Assembly (NCBI GenBank): GCA_020636895.1
Contig: JACJWZ010000001.1
Location: 1 to 64,000, forward strand
Direction: 5' to 3'
DNA: 64,000 nt
Source: Thermoleophilales bacterium
Lineage (GTDB): Bacteria > Actinomycetota > Thermoleophilia > Solirubrobacterales > 70-9
Within the stretch, counting starts at the first letter, position 1. The number at the start of each line of letters is the position of its first letter. The notes under the pieces are model-generated. The model searched no databases. It had not been told where the DNA came from and saw only the letters and a list, made by a program, of their open reading frames with translations. Position numbers and translations under genes: made by a program. Below, piece by piece: positions 27,046 through 35,900 of the stretch.

Positions 27046-29103
27046 ATGTCCGCGCGCTCGTTTCGCCGTCAGAGCCGCCGGGATGCCCGGCGCCGCAGCC
27101 GCCGCGCAGCGCTGATCGCCGGCGCGGTGACCGGGTCGGCCGCGATCGCCGCCCCGGCAGCGGGGGCCGCAACCTTCACCGTCACCGACACAGGCGATGC
27201 GGGGCCGGGAACCCTGCGGCAGGCGGTCGCCGACGCGAACGCGAACGCCGGTGCGGACACGATCGACGCCAGCGGGGTGAGCGGGACGATCACGCTGACC
27301 AGCGGCCAGCTCGCGGTGACCGGCGGCCTCGAGATCGACGGACCGGGCGCGGGGGCGCTCACCGTCAGCGGTGGCGGCTCCAGCCGGGTGCTCGACTTCG
27401 GGTCGGTCGGCGAGGATCTGACCGTCACGGGGATGACGATCACCGGTGGCGCCGCCCCGTCGAGCGAGGACGGCGGCGGGATCGACTTCGACGGCACCAA
27501 TCTGCGGCTCGACGACGTCACCCTCACCGGCAACGCCGCGCCGGGCGACGGCGGCGGGCTCGCGGCGGACGCGGCCAACCGGATCGAGATTGTGGGATCG
27601 ACGCTCAGCGGTAACACGGCCGGCGCCGACGGCGGCGGGGCGCGGCTCGAGGGCGACAAGGCCGGGGTGCTCCGCTCGCAATTCGACGGCAACGAGGCGG
27701 CCGGAGCGGCCGGCGGGCTCGAGGCGGACGGGCGCATCGTCAGCGTCACCTACTCCTCGTTCACCGACAACGCGGCGAGCGGCGTCGGCGGGCTCGACCT
27801 CGACGCCTACGCCTACGCCTTCGACAGCGGCACCGCCATCGCCACCGACCTGACGATCACCGGCAACGACGGGGGCGGGGCCGTGATCGCCGCCGCCGCC
27901 CCCGATGCCCCGGCGCTGTTCGGTGAGGCTCGTGACCTGACGATCACCGGCAACTCCGCCACCGGCGCCGTCGGCGGCCTCGAGCTCCGGGGCGTCCCGC
28001 TGAGCCGCTCGACGATCGCTGACAACACGAGCGTCGCCAACACCGGCGGGCTCTCGCTCTACGCGGCGTCGATGCGCACGAGCACGGTGTCGGCCAACAC
28101 CGGCACCGTCGGCGGCATCGAGGCCGAGGCGCAGATCACCGGCGACGCGACCGACGTCCACCGGGAAGTCCAGATCGTCAGCTCGACGGTGAGCGACAAC
28201 GAGGCTCGCGCATATCTCGGCTCCGGAGGCAGCGGCGGCGGGATCGCGGCCACGGGTGAGCTCATCGGGCTCGTCGAGACGACCGTGGCCGGGAACCGGG
28301 CTGAGGTGGGGGGTGGGGGCATCGCCGCCTCAGATCCCGACGACCCGGGGATCTCGAGCGACGACGTCGACGACGCCATCGATCTCGACAGCACGATCGT
28401 CGCCGACGACGACGCGGGCGGGGCGCCGAACGACCTCGCAGCCGCCGCGGGCGCGGCGGGCGTCTCCTTCGCCGGCGCCGCGAGCCTGATCGAGAACCCC
28501 GGCTCGGCTCCGCTGTCGGGCACGGGCAACGTGGTTGGCTCCGACCCCCAGCTCGCGCCGCTCGCCGACAACGGCGGGCCGACGCTCACCCGCCTGATCG
28601 CGCCGACCAGCCCGGCGGTCGACGCGGGCGCCGCCAACGGCCTCACCAGCGATCAGCGCGGCCTGCCGCGGAGCGTTGGCGCGGGCCCGGACATCGGCTC
28701 GGTCGAGCTGCAGGAGGTTCGCCCACGGGACGAGAGCGTCGATGCGAGCGTCTCCGCCAAGCGGCGCCAGGCGCAGCGCGGCAAGCGGGTCCGGGTGGTG
28801 CTCAGGGTCAGCGCTGCCGAGGCCGTCGCGGTCAGCGCCGGCGGTGACGTATCCGTCGGCCGACGGAAGCTGCCGCTGCGGGCCGTGGATTCCGAGGTGC
28901 CCGCCGGCGGGTCGAAGCGGCTGACCCTGCGCCTGCGCGGCAAGCGCGCGGACCGCAAGGTGCTGCGAACTCTTCGGGGGCGGGGGAAGCGGGGGAAGCG
29001 CGCGGTCACCGCCGCGGTCCGCGTCGAGCTCAGCGACGGCGCGGGCAACTCCACGGCCGAGGAGCGCTCCATCAGGATCAAGGGCAGGCAGCGGGCAGCC
29101 TGA
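27046..29103 (+). CDS. Secreted beta-helix protein with choice-of-anchor Q region and basic C-terminal domain
   Basis: 685 residues. An Arg-rich n-region (RRQSRRDARRRSRR) precedes the hydrophobic signal segment, a pattern compatible with twin-arginine or Sec export. The mature protein opens with FTVTDTGDAGPGTLRQAVADAN, of which GTLRQAVADAN is the CSLREA-like cap. Parallel beta-helix coils of the ITGNxA..GGG type follow. Residues ~520-560 (SPAVDAGAANGLTSDQRG ... DIGSVEL) are the choice-of-anchor Q motif. The last ~115 residues are the Arg/Lys-rich domain with VELSDGAGNS. It is a paralogue of 46622-48415. ATG 27046 lies 12 bases after TAGCTT, a possible -10 box. Confidence 0.85.
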   Translation: MSARSFRRQSRRDARRRSRRAALIAGAVTGSAAIAAPAAGAATFTVTDTGDAGPGTLRQAVADANANAGADTIDASGVSGTITLTSGQLAVTGGLEIDGPGAGALTVSGGGSSRVLDFGSVGEDLTVTGMTITGGAAPSSEDGGGIDFDGTNLRLDDVTLTGNAAPGDGGGLAADAANRIEIVGSTLSGNTAGADGGGARLEGDKAGVLRSQFDGNEAAGAAGGLEADGRIVSVTYSSFTDNAASGVGGLDLDAYAYAFDSGTAIATDLTITGNDGGGAVIAAAAPDAPALFGEARDLTITGNSATGAVGGLELRGVPLSRSTIADNTSVANTGGLSLYAASMRTSTVSANTGTVGGIEAEAQITGDATDVHREVQIVSSTVSDNEARAYLGSGGSGGGIAATGELIGLVETTVAGNRAEVGGGGIAASDPDDPGISSDDVDDAIDLDSTIVADDDAGGAPNDLAAAAGAAGVSFAGAASLIENPGSAPLSGTGNVVGSDPQLAPLADNGGPTLTRLIAPTSPAVDAGAANGLTSDQRGLPRSVGAGPDIGSVELQEVRPRDESVDASVSAKRRQAQRGKRVRVVLRVSAAEAVAVSAGGDVSVGRRKLPLRAVDSEVPAGGSKRLTLRLRGKRADRKVLRTLRGRGKRGKRAVTAAVRVELSDGAGNSTAEERSIRIKGRQRAA

Positions 29104-29130
29104 GTTCAGCATGTTGGACTCAGGCTGCCC
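29093..29130 (+). terminator. Strong terminator overlapping the beta-helix gene stop codon
   Basis: GGGCAGCCTGAGT (29093-29105) pairs with ACTCAGGCTGCCC (29118-29130). The interior TCAGCATGTTGG can extend the stem by G-U pairs. It starts before the TGA stop at 29101 and insulates the ribosomal block downstream. The core resembles the AACATGTTG palindrome in the dispersed repeats. Confidence 0.7.
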
Positions 29131-29140
29131 GTTCGTCGGC

Positions 29141-29169
29141 TTCGCCCGCAGCTCCCGGCCCGCTATCCT
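29141..29169 (+). promoter_or_regulatory. Candidate promoter for rpmG-secE-nusG-rplK-rplA
   Basis: TTCGCC (29141-29146), 17-base spacer, TATCCT (29164-29169). The ~140-base leader that follows can fold (CCCCAGT at about 29217 with ACTGGGG at about 29248). I see no other gene in 29104-29313. Confidence 0.45.
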
Positions 29170-29313
29170 CCGCAGACCTCGCGCCCGGGATCCGGGAGGT
29201 TTCCCGCCTACGAGGCCCCCAGTTGGGAGGCCGAGAGGCTTGATCCGACTGGGGTGAGGGAGTCGCAAGACGCCACCGACAACCAACTTCAACGCCTGCC
29301 TGGATAGAGACAC

Positions 29314-29478
29314 ATGGCCCGTGGAGACGTACGCATCGCCGTGACCCTCGCCTGCGAGGAGTGCAAGCGACGCAACTACCAGACCAACAAGTCGCGGCGG
29401 AACACGCCCGACCGGATCGAGATGCGCAAGTACTGCAAGTGGTGCAAGGAGCACACCGCGCACAAGGAGACCCGCTGA
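29314..29478 (+). CDS. rpmG: 50S ribosomal protein L33
   Basis: 54 residues. MARGDVRIAVTLACEECKRR then RRNTPDRIEMRKYCKWCKEHT: the zinc-type L33 with CxxC (CEEC) and CxxC (CKWC) pairs. L33 sits near the ribosomal E site. In actinobacteria rpmG commonly stands before secE-nusG, as here. Length and sequence are normal. Confidence 0.95.
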   Translation: MARGDVRIAVTLACEECKRRNYQTNKSRRNTPDRIEMRKYCKWCKEHTAHKETR

Positions 29479-29487
29479 GGGCCTGAG

Positions 29488-30003
29488 ATGGCGAAGAGCC
29501 GTGCACAGAGGAAGGCCGAAGCGGCCAGGAGGCGCAAGCTCGAGGAGGAGCATGGCGTTCCGCCGATGGAGTCCGACTCCGAGGCGCAGCACGACACGCA
29601 GGTGCCGGAGTCCGCTGACGTCCTCGAGGCCGAGATCGCGATGGAGAAGGGGGCCGAGGAGGCCTCCCGCATCTCCGACGAGGAGGCGCCTGCAGAAGGC
29701 GACGCCGGCGAGGTCGGCCCCTCGCGCCGCGAGCGCCGCCGCCAGGAGCGCGAGGCCGCGGCCGAGAAGAAGGCCCAGCTCGAGCGCCGCGCCGCGAAGG
29801 CGCCGGTCGCCACCAAGGAGCGCGGCCCGGTCATGTCCTTCTTCTCCTCGGTCATCAAGGAGCTCCAGAAGGTCCAGTGGCCCGACCGCGATACCCTCGT
29901 GCAGGCCTCCGCGGTGACCCTTCTCTTCGTTGCCGTCGCCGCGGCCTACCTCGGGGCGCTCGACGCGATCTTCTCCAAGCTCGTCGACGTCTTCATCACC
30001 TGA
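29488..30003 (+). CDS. secE: Preprotein translocase subunit SecE, with a long charged N-terminus
   Basis: 171 residues; SecE is often 60-130 in Gram-positives. The conserved part is the C-terminal ~65 residues: VMSFFSSVIKELQKVQWPDRDTLVQA, recognised by KELQKVQWPDRDTLVQASAV, then one membrane span (VTLLFVAVAAAYLGALDAIF). SecE clamps SecY in the Sec channel. The first ~105 residues are alternately acidic and basic (RKAEAARRRKLEEE, SRRERRRQEREAAAEKKAQ), probably a coiled cytoplasmic extension. It lies between rpmG and nusG as expected. Confidence 0.92.
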   Translation: MAKSRAQRKAEAARRRKLEEEHGVPPMESDSEAQHDTQVPESADVLEAEIAMEKGAEEASRISDEEAPAEGDAGEVGPSRRERRRQEREAAAEKKAQLERRAAKAPVATKERGPVMSFFSSVIKELQKVQWPDRDTLVQASAVTLLFVAVAAAYLGALDAIFSKLVDVFIT

Positions 30004-30046
30004 TCCCCCACCAACTGCAGAGACAGAGAGAGAAAGCTTTCCCAAG

Positions 30047-30631
30047 ATGTTCCGCTGGTACGTGATCAACACCTACTCAGGTCACGAGAACAAGGTCAAG
30101 AAGAACCTCGAGCACCGCGTCGAGACGATGAGCCAGGCCCGCAGGGTCCGCCAGGTCGTCGTGCCGACCGAGGAGGTGCAGGAGGTCAAGGACGGCAAGA
30201 AGGTCACGACCGACAAGCGGACGATGCCCGGATACGTCCTCGTGCAGATGGAGATGACCGACGACGCGTGGGGCCTGGTCAAGAACACCCCGGGTGTCAC
30301 CGGCTTCGTCGGCTCGCGCAACAAGCCGCTGCCGCTCTCCCAGAGCGAGGTCGACAACCTGCTGCACGTCGAGGCTCCGGTTGCGGCCGGCGCCGGCGCC
30401 GGTGGCGGCGGGGCATCAGCGGGGGCATCCGGAGAGGCCGCGGCAAAGCCGAAGCCGCGCGCCCAGTACGAGATCGGCGAGAGCGTCAAGGTCATCAGTG
30501 GCCCGCTCTCCGACTTCTCCGGCGAGATCGCCGAGATCAACGACGACGCGGCCAAGCTCAAGGTCCTCGTCTCGATCTTCGGTCGCGAGACGCCAGTCGA
30601 GGTCGGCTACGACCAGGTCAAGAAAGTCTAG
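30047..30631 (+). CDS. nusG: Transcription termination/antitermination protein NusG
   Basis: 194 residues from ATG 30047. The NGN domain (FRWYVINTYSGHENKVKKNL to ~residue 110, including PGYVLVQMEM and GVTGFVGSRNKP) binds the RNA-polymerase clamp. The KOW domain (residues ~138-194; GESVKVISGPLSDFSGEIAE) binds Rho or S10. Between them is an unusually long Gly/Ala linker (AAGAGAGGGGASAGASGEAA, ~25 residues). The ATG is preceded by a weak purine stretch. Cotranscribed with secE and rplK. Confidence 0.95.
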   Translation: MFRWYVINTYSGHENKVKKNLEHRVETMSQARRVRQVVVPTEEVQEVKDGKKVTTDKRTMPGYVLVQMEMTDDAWGLVKNTPGVTGFVGSRNKPLPLSQSEVDNLLHVEAPVAAGAGAGGGGASAGASGEAAAKPKPRAQYEIGESVKVISGPLSDFSGEIAEINDDAAKLKVLVSIFGRETPVEVGYDQVKKV

Positions 30632-30646
30632 GAGGCTTCACGAACC

Positions 30647-31078
30647 ATGGCCAAGAAGGTCCTCACACTCATCAAGCTGCAGATCCCCGCCGGGGCTGCG
30701 AACCCGGCGCCGCCGGTCGGTCCCGCGCTGGGCCAGCACGGCGTCAACATCATGGACTTCTGCAAGGCGTTCAACGCGCAGACGCAGCAGGACTCCGGCA
30801 CGATCATCCCCGTCGAGATCACGGTCTTCGAGGATCGCTCGTTCACCTTCATCACGAAGACCCCGCCCGCCGCGGTCCTGATCAAGGAGAAGGCCGGGAT
30901 CGCGAAGGGCTCGGGCGAGCCGCACACCAACAAGGTCGGCAAGATCACCGCCGCCCAGGTGCGCGAGATCGCCGAGATCAAGATGCCCGACCTGAACGCG
31001 AACGACCTCGACGCCGCCTCCCGGATCATCGCCGGCACCGCGCGCTCGATGGGCGTCGACGTGGAGGGCCAGCTCTGA
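30647..31078 (+). CDS. rplK: 50S ribosomal protein L11
   Basis: 143 residues, standard length. KKVLTLIKLQIPAGAANPAPPVGPALGQHGVN, identifiable by PAPPVGPALGQHGVNIM, is the L11 N-terminal domain; the C-terminal rRNA-binding domain ends with ASRIIAGTARSMGV. It forms the GTPase-associated stalk base with L10. The ribosome site AGGAGG is 12 bases upstream. Its TGA overlaps the rplA ATG by one base. Confidence 0.97.
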   Translation: MAKKVLTLIKLQIPAGAANPAPPVGPALGQHGVNIMDFCKAFNAQTQQDSGTIIPVEITVFEDRSFTFITKTPPAAVLIKEKAGIAKGSGEPHTNKVGKITAAQVREIAEIKMPDLNANDLDAASRIIAGTARSMGVDVEGQL

Positions 31079-31866
31079 TGGCGCGCAAGCGAGGCAAGGG
31101 CTACCAGGACTCCCTCGACCGGGTCGACCGCAACCACCACTACGAGCCCGCGGAGGCCGTCGCGCTGCTGAAGAAGACGTCGCGCGCGAACTTCGACGAG
31201 ACCGTCGAGGTCCACATCCGGCTCGGGGTCAACGTCCGCCACGCCGACGAGCAGCTCCGCGGCACCCTGGCGCTCCCCAACGGCGCCGGCCGCGACGTCA
31301 CCGTCGCCGTCTTCGCCGAGGGCGACAAGGCGCGCGAGGCGACCGAGGCCGGGGCCGAGTTCGTCGGCTCCGACGACCTCGCCGAGCGCATCGAGGCCGG
31401 CTGGACCGACTTCGACCTCGTCATCGCGACGCCCGACCAGATGCCGAAGGTCGGCCGCCTCGGCCGCATCCTCGGCCCGCAGGGCAAGATGCCGAACCCC
31501 AAGGTCGGCACCGTCACCGACGACGTCGCCAAGGCCGTCTCGGAGACCAAGTCGGGCAAGATCGAGTACCGGACCGACCGCCAGGCCGTCGTCCACCTCT
31601 CGATCGGCAAGGCTTCATTCGGCGAGCAGGCGCTGCTCGAGAACTACGCCGCGGTGATCGACGAGATCGTTCGCGCCAAGCCGGCCGCCTCCAAGGGCCG
31701 CTACATCATCTCGATCACGCTGGCGACCACGATGGGCCCCGGCATCCGCGTCGACTCCTCCCGCACCCGCGAGGCCGAGATCCTGGCCGTCGGGGAAGAG
31801 GCCGCCGGCGGAGACGGCTCGGCCGAGGCCGAGGCTCCGGCCGCCGAGGTCGCCGCCACCGCCTAG
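31078..31866 (+). CDS. rplA: 50S ribosomal protein L1
   Basis: 262 residues from ATG 31078. The conserved L1 region includes FDETVEVHIRLGVNVRHADEQLRG (recognised by LGVNVRHADEQLRG) and the signature MPKVGRLGRILGPQGKMPNP (VGRLGRILGPQGKMPNPKVG). L1 forms the mobile stalk beside the E site and in many bacteria represses its own operon. The last ~25 residues (EEAAGGDGSAEAEAPAAEVA) are an extra acidic tail. Normally rplJ follows directly; here two secreted-protein genes intervene. Confidence 0.96.
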   Translation: MARKRGKGYQDSLDRVDRNHHYEPAEAVALLKKTSRANFDETVEVHIRLGVNVRHADEQLRGTLALPNGAGRDVTVAVFAEGDKAREATEAGAEFVGSDDLAERIEAGWTDFDLVIATPDQMPKVGRLGRILGPQGKMPNPKVGTVTDDVAKAVSETKSGKIEYRTDRQAVVHLSIGKASFGEQALLENYAAVIDEIVRAKPAASKGRYIISITLATTMGPGIRVDSSRTREAEILAVGEEAAGGDGSAEAEAPAAEVAATA

Positions 31867-32069
31867 CTCCCGTTAGGGCGGTGGCCGAGGCCGCCACGGC
31901 GTAGCCGCGTCCCGAGGTGACGGGGCCGTCCAGCGCCGAGAACGGCAGCTCGGACGACGGGGGCTGACTGACATCGACGCCCACTCAGAGCGACCGCGGG
32001 CGCCGTCCTGCGTCGTCCAGAAAGCGTCCAGCCATGAGGTGAGCCGTAAAGCGGTCGCTGGGGTGGTCG

Positions 32070-32900
32070 ATGCACCTCACCATGAGGGGAATCCCCCACG
32101 CGCTCGTTGCCCTGTTCGCCGTCGGCCTGATCGCCGTGCCGATCGCCCATGCGAAGAGCGATGAGCTGATCGCCGGTGACTACGACGGGAAGGGCCAGGG
32201 AGTCAAGGCGGCCGTCACGGTCGACGAGCTCGGCGATGGCGAGATCGGCTTCTCGCTGAAGGCCTCCTGCGGGAAGGTCAGGGGCTCGCTCGAGCTCGAC
32301 GCGGCGCCCAACGGAGCCCTCAAGGGCCGCAAGGACAAGGGCTCCAAGTCGACCGTCGTCCGGGTCTCGCCCGCTGCCTCGAACGCGCTCCGCGGCACCG
32401 TCCGCTACTCCAGGGACCCCGGCAAGAACGACGACGGGTGCAAGGCGAAGCGCTCGTTCACCGCCGAGCTCGACGCCGAGGGGTCCGACGCGGTCAAGGA
32501 GCTCGCCGGCCACTACTCGGGCGAGGGTGACGACGGTGGCCTGCCGATCGACTTCACGGTCGCCTACGACCGCGCCGCCGGCGGTCTCGCGATCCGCAAC
32601 ATGAGCTTCCAGACCGACACCGAGTGCTGGAATGACCTCGACGGTGACGGCGAGGACGACAACCTCGTCGCCAAGGTGAGCGGCCTCTCCGGCGAGGTCG
32701 ACCCCGACGGTTCCTTCGAGATCGACTACATGCCCGACGACGACAACGAGTTCTACGTCGACGGCACCATCGAGGACGGCGAGGCCGAGCTCTACGTGGA
32801 GGTCGGCGGCTACTTCGCCCTCGACGGCACGCCGCAGACCGGCGGTCCGCACGAGTGCGATAGCTGGGGCGAGGACTACTTCGCGAGCAAGGATGGGTGA
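32070..32900 (+). CDS. Secreted protein with two related beta domains, function unknown
   Basis: 276 residues from ATG 32070 (ATG 32082 is also possible). Signal peptide core HALVALFAVGLIAVPIAHA. The mature part seems to hold two copies of one fold: IAGDYDGKG...FSLKASCGKVRGSLELD...CKAKRSFTAELD and LAGHYSGEG...MSFQTDTECWND...GSFEIDYMPD...CDSWGEDYFA, each with a Cys pair. It is unusually acidic for this window. It lies between rplA and rplJ and overlaps the next, also secreted, protein by 8 bases, so the two are coupled. Confidence 0.82.
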   Translation: MHLTMRGIPHALVALFAVGLIAVPIAHAKSDELIAGDYDGKGQGVKAAVTVDELGDGEIGFSLKASCGKVRGSLELDAAPNGALKGRKDKGSKSTVVRVSPAASNALRGTVRYSRDPGKNDDGCKAKRSFTAELDAEGSDAVKELAGHYSGEGDDGGLPIDFTVAYDRAAGGLAIRNMSFQTDTECWNDLDGDGEDDNLVAKVSGLSGEVDPDGSFEIDYMPDDDNEFYVDGTIEDGEAELYVEVGGYFALDGTPQTGGPHECDSWGEDYFASKDG

Positions 32901-35900
32901 TCGGCGCCACATCCTGCGACCCGGGGGCGCGGCGAAGGCCGCGCTCCTCGCGCTTTTCGCGGTCGCCTCGCTCGTCGCGAGCCTCAGCTTCGGCGCCGCG
33001 GCCGCGCAGGCCGCGCCGCCGGCCAACGACGACTTCGCCAACGCGACGGTGCTCGCCGCAACGCTCCCCGCCAACGAGTCCGGCAATCTCACCACCGCGA
33101 CCCGCGAATCCGGTGAGCCCGATCACACCGGCTTCAACCTCGGCGGCGGTCATACGGTCTGGTACCAGTGGACCCCCGCCGTCGACACGGCCGTCGCCGT
33201 CGGCACCTGCGGCAGCGACAGCTACGCGGCGGTCTCGGTCTACGGGCACGGGCCGGTGGATTCGCCGGGGGCGCGGCTCGGCACGACCACCGGGTGCCTC
33301 AACGGCACCAGCACCATCGTCCACGCGGAGGCGGGGCAGAGCTACTTCATCGCCGTCGAGAACGTCAACCTCGGCGAGGATCCGGGCGACTACACCCTGA
33401 AGCTCCAAGTCGCGGGGTCGCTGGCCGGGCGCGTCCTCAACGAGTCCTCCGAGCCGGTGGCCGACCACTGCATCTCGGTGATCGACCCGGACACCGACAC
33501 GACCGTGACCACCGAGGAGACCGGCTCCGACGGGCGCTGGTCGGTGGAGCTGCCGCCGGCGAGCTACCGGGTCCGCTTCGACGGGTGCACCTCGGGCGGC
33601 CCCTACGCGATGGAGTTCTGGCAGAACGCCGCCGACGTCGATGCGGCCACGACGATCGTCCTCGCGCCGGGCCAGGCCCGAACCGGAGTCGACGCCACCC
33701 TCGAGCCCTCGTCCTCCATCGCCGGCACGCTGACCCGTCCGGGTGGCGACGCGGTCGGCAACGCGTGCGTCTCGATCTACGACCCCGAGCACCCCGAGCG
33801 CGAGGTCGCCTCGACGACCACCGATCCGGCGGGCCATTACGGCGTCACCAACCTCTCCGCCGCCTCCTACAAGGTGCTCTTCGATCCGGGCTGCAACATC
33901 AGCTCGGACCTGCTGAGCGAGTACTACAACGACAAGAGCAGCTTCGCGACGGCGGACCTGGTGACGCTGGTCGCCGGCCAGAGCCTTGGCAACGTCAATG
34001 CCGAACTCGGCGACGGCGCCTCGATCAGCGGCACCGTCAGCGACATCGACCACAACCCGATCGACGGCATCTGCGTTTCCGCGAAGTCGACCGAGGGTGA
34101 TTTCGAGGCGGGCGCCCAGACGGGCTCCAACGGGAACTACTCGATCGGCGGCCTCCCGCCCGGCTCCTATGTGGTCCGTTTCAACGACTGCATGGGCGGC
34201 AACTTCGCGGGCGAGTACTACGACGACTCGCCCGACGCGGCGGGGGCTGACCCGGTCACGCTCGTGCGCGAGCAGGACGTGACGGGGATCGATGCCGAGC
34301 TCAGCTCCAACGGCTCCATCACCGGCACCGTCACCGGCCCCGCCGACGAGCAGCTCGAGGGCATCTGCGTGGTCGCCTTCGACGCGGCGGACAACGAGGT
34401 CTCGAGTGCCCTGACCGACAACTCCGGCGCCTACGCGATCACCGGCCTCTCGCCGGGCGCCTACCGGCTGCACTTCGTCGACTGCACCAGCGGCGCCTAC
34501 GTCGACGAGTACTTCGACGACCGGGCGACGCTCGAGGACGCCGACGCGGTCTCGGTCCAGGCGGGCCAGGAGTCGAGCGGCACCGACGCCCAGCTCGCCT
34601 CCGCGGGCGCGATCACCGGCACCGTCACCGGGCCCGGCGGCGCCCCCGCTCCGGACGTCTGCGTCTCGGCGCTGAGTGCCGAGGGCAACGAGCTGCAGAT
34701 GGGCAGCACCGACGAGAACGGCGACTACCTGATCACCCACCTGACCCCCGGCAGCTTCAAGGTCATCTTCCGCGATTGCGGCAACGGCGACCTCGCGGCC
34801 GAGTTCTACGACGACAAGCCCACCTTCGCGACCGCCGACCTCGTCCAGGTCCAGCAGGGTCTGCAGACCGAGGGCATCGATGCCCAGCTCGCCGCCGCCG
34901 GGTCGATCTCGGGCACGGTGACCGCCGAGGGCACCGCCCCGGCCGGTGACGTCTGCATCTCGGCCTTCAGCGCCGCCGACGCGATCTACCCGGTCGTGGT
35001 CACCGCCTCCGATGGCGACGGCGCGTACAAGCTCTCGGGGCTCGCCTCCGGCAGCTACAAGGTCTACTTCGACGGCACCTGCTCGCCCGACCAGCTCTCC
35101 GAGGAGTTCTACGACAGCGCCTCGACCTTCGCCTCCGCCACCCCGATCAGCGTCACCGCCTCCGCCGATCACGGCGGCGTCGACGTCGACCTGAGCGCGA
35201 CGCAGGAGCCGACGGTGACCATCGAGGGCGGCCCGAGCGGCGGCACCGCCGACGCGACGCCGACCTTCACCTTCTCGCGCACCGGTGGCGGCGCGGTCGA
35301 GTGCTCGATCGACACCGGCACGGCGAACTACGGAGCCTGCTCGAACGCGCTCTCGCACACGCCCGCGTCGAACCTGAGCGACGGCGCCTACACCTTCCGG
35401 GTCCGCGTCTCCAACGCGGCCGGCGAGCAGGTCGCGACCCGCGCCTTCTCAGTCGATACGACGCCGCCGACGGTGAGTGTGACCGGCGGGCCGACCGGCG
35501 CCACCAACCAGACGCAGCCGTCCTTCACCTTCGCCGCGCAGGCGGGCTCGGAGGTGCAGTGCTCCGTCGATTCGGGCTCCGCCTCCTACGGCCCCTGCAC
35601 GACCGCCTCGACCCATCAGCCGGCGAGCGCTCTCTCGGAGGGCAACCACACCTTCCGCGTGCGCGCGACCGACGCGGTCGGCAACTCCAGCGTCGCCACC
35701 AGGACCTTCAGCGTCGACACGACGGCACCGGCGGTCAGCGTCACCGGCGGCCCCAACGGCGCCACCGACGACGCGAAGCCGACGTTCACCTTCGACGGCG
35801 AGAACGGCGCGACGTTCGCCTGCTCGATCGCCGGTGGGGCCGCCTCGTTCGGCACCTGCTCGGCAAGCGGCTCCCACACGCCCGCCTCGAACCTGACCGA

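Noticed and set aside
17899..29100. Search for transposase or integrase in the accessory stretch
   Set aside because: None found; toxin-antitoxin pairs and repeats are present but no recombinase, so no mobile element is called.
29217..29254. Folded region before rpmG considered as a tRNA gene
   Set aside because: No TTCNANNC T-loop and no acceptor pairing; treated as leader structure.
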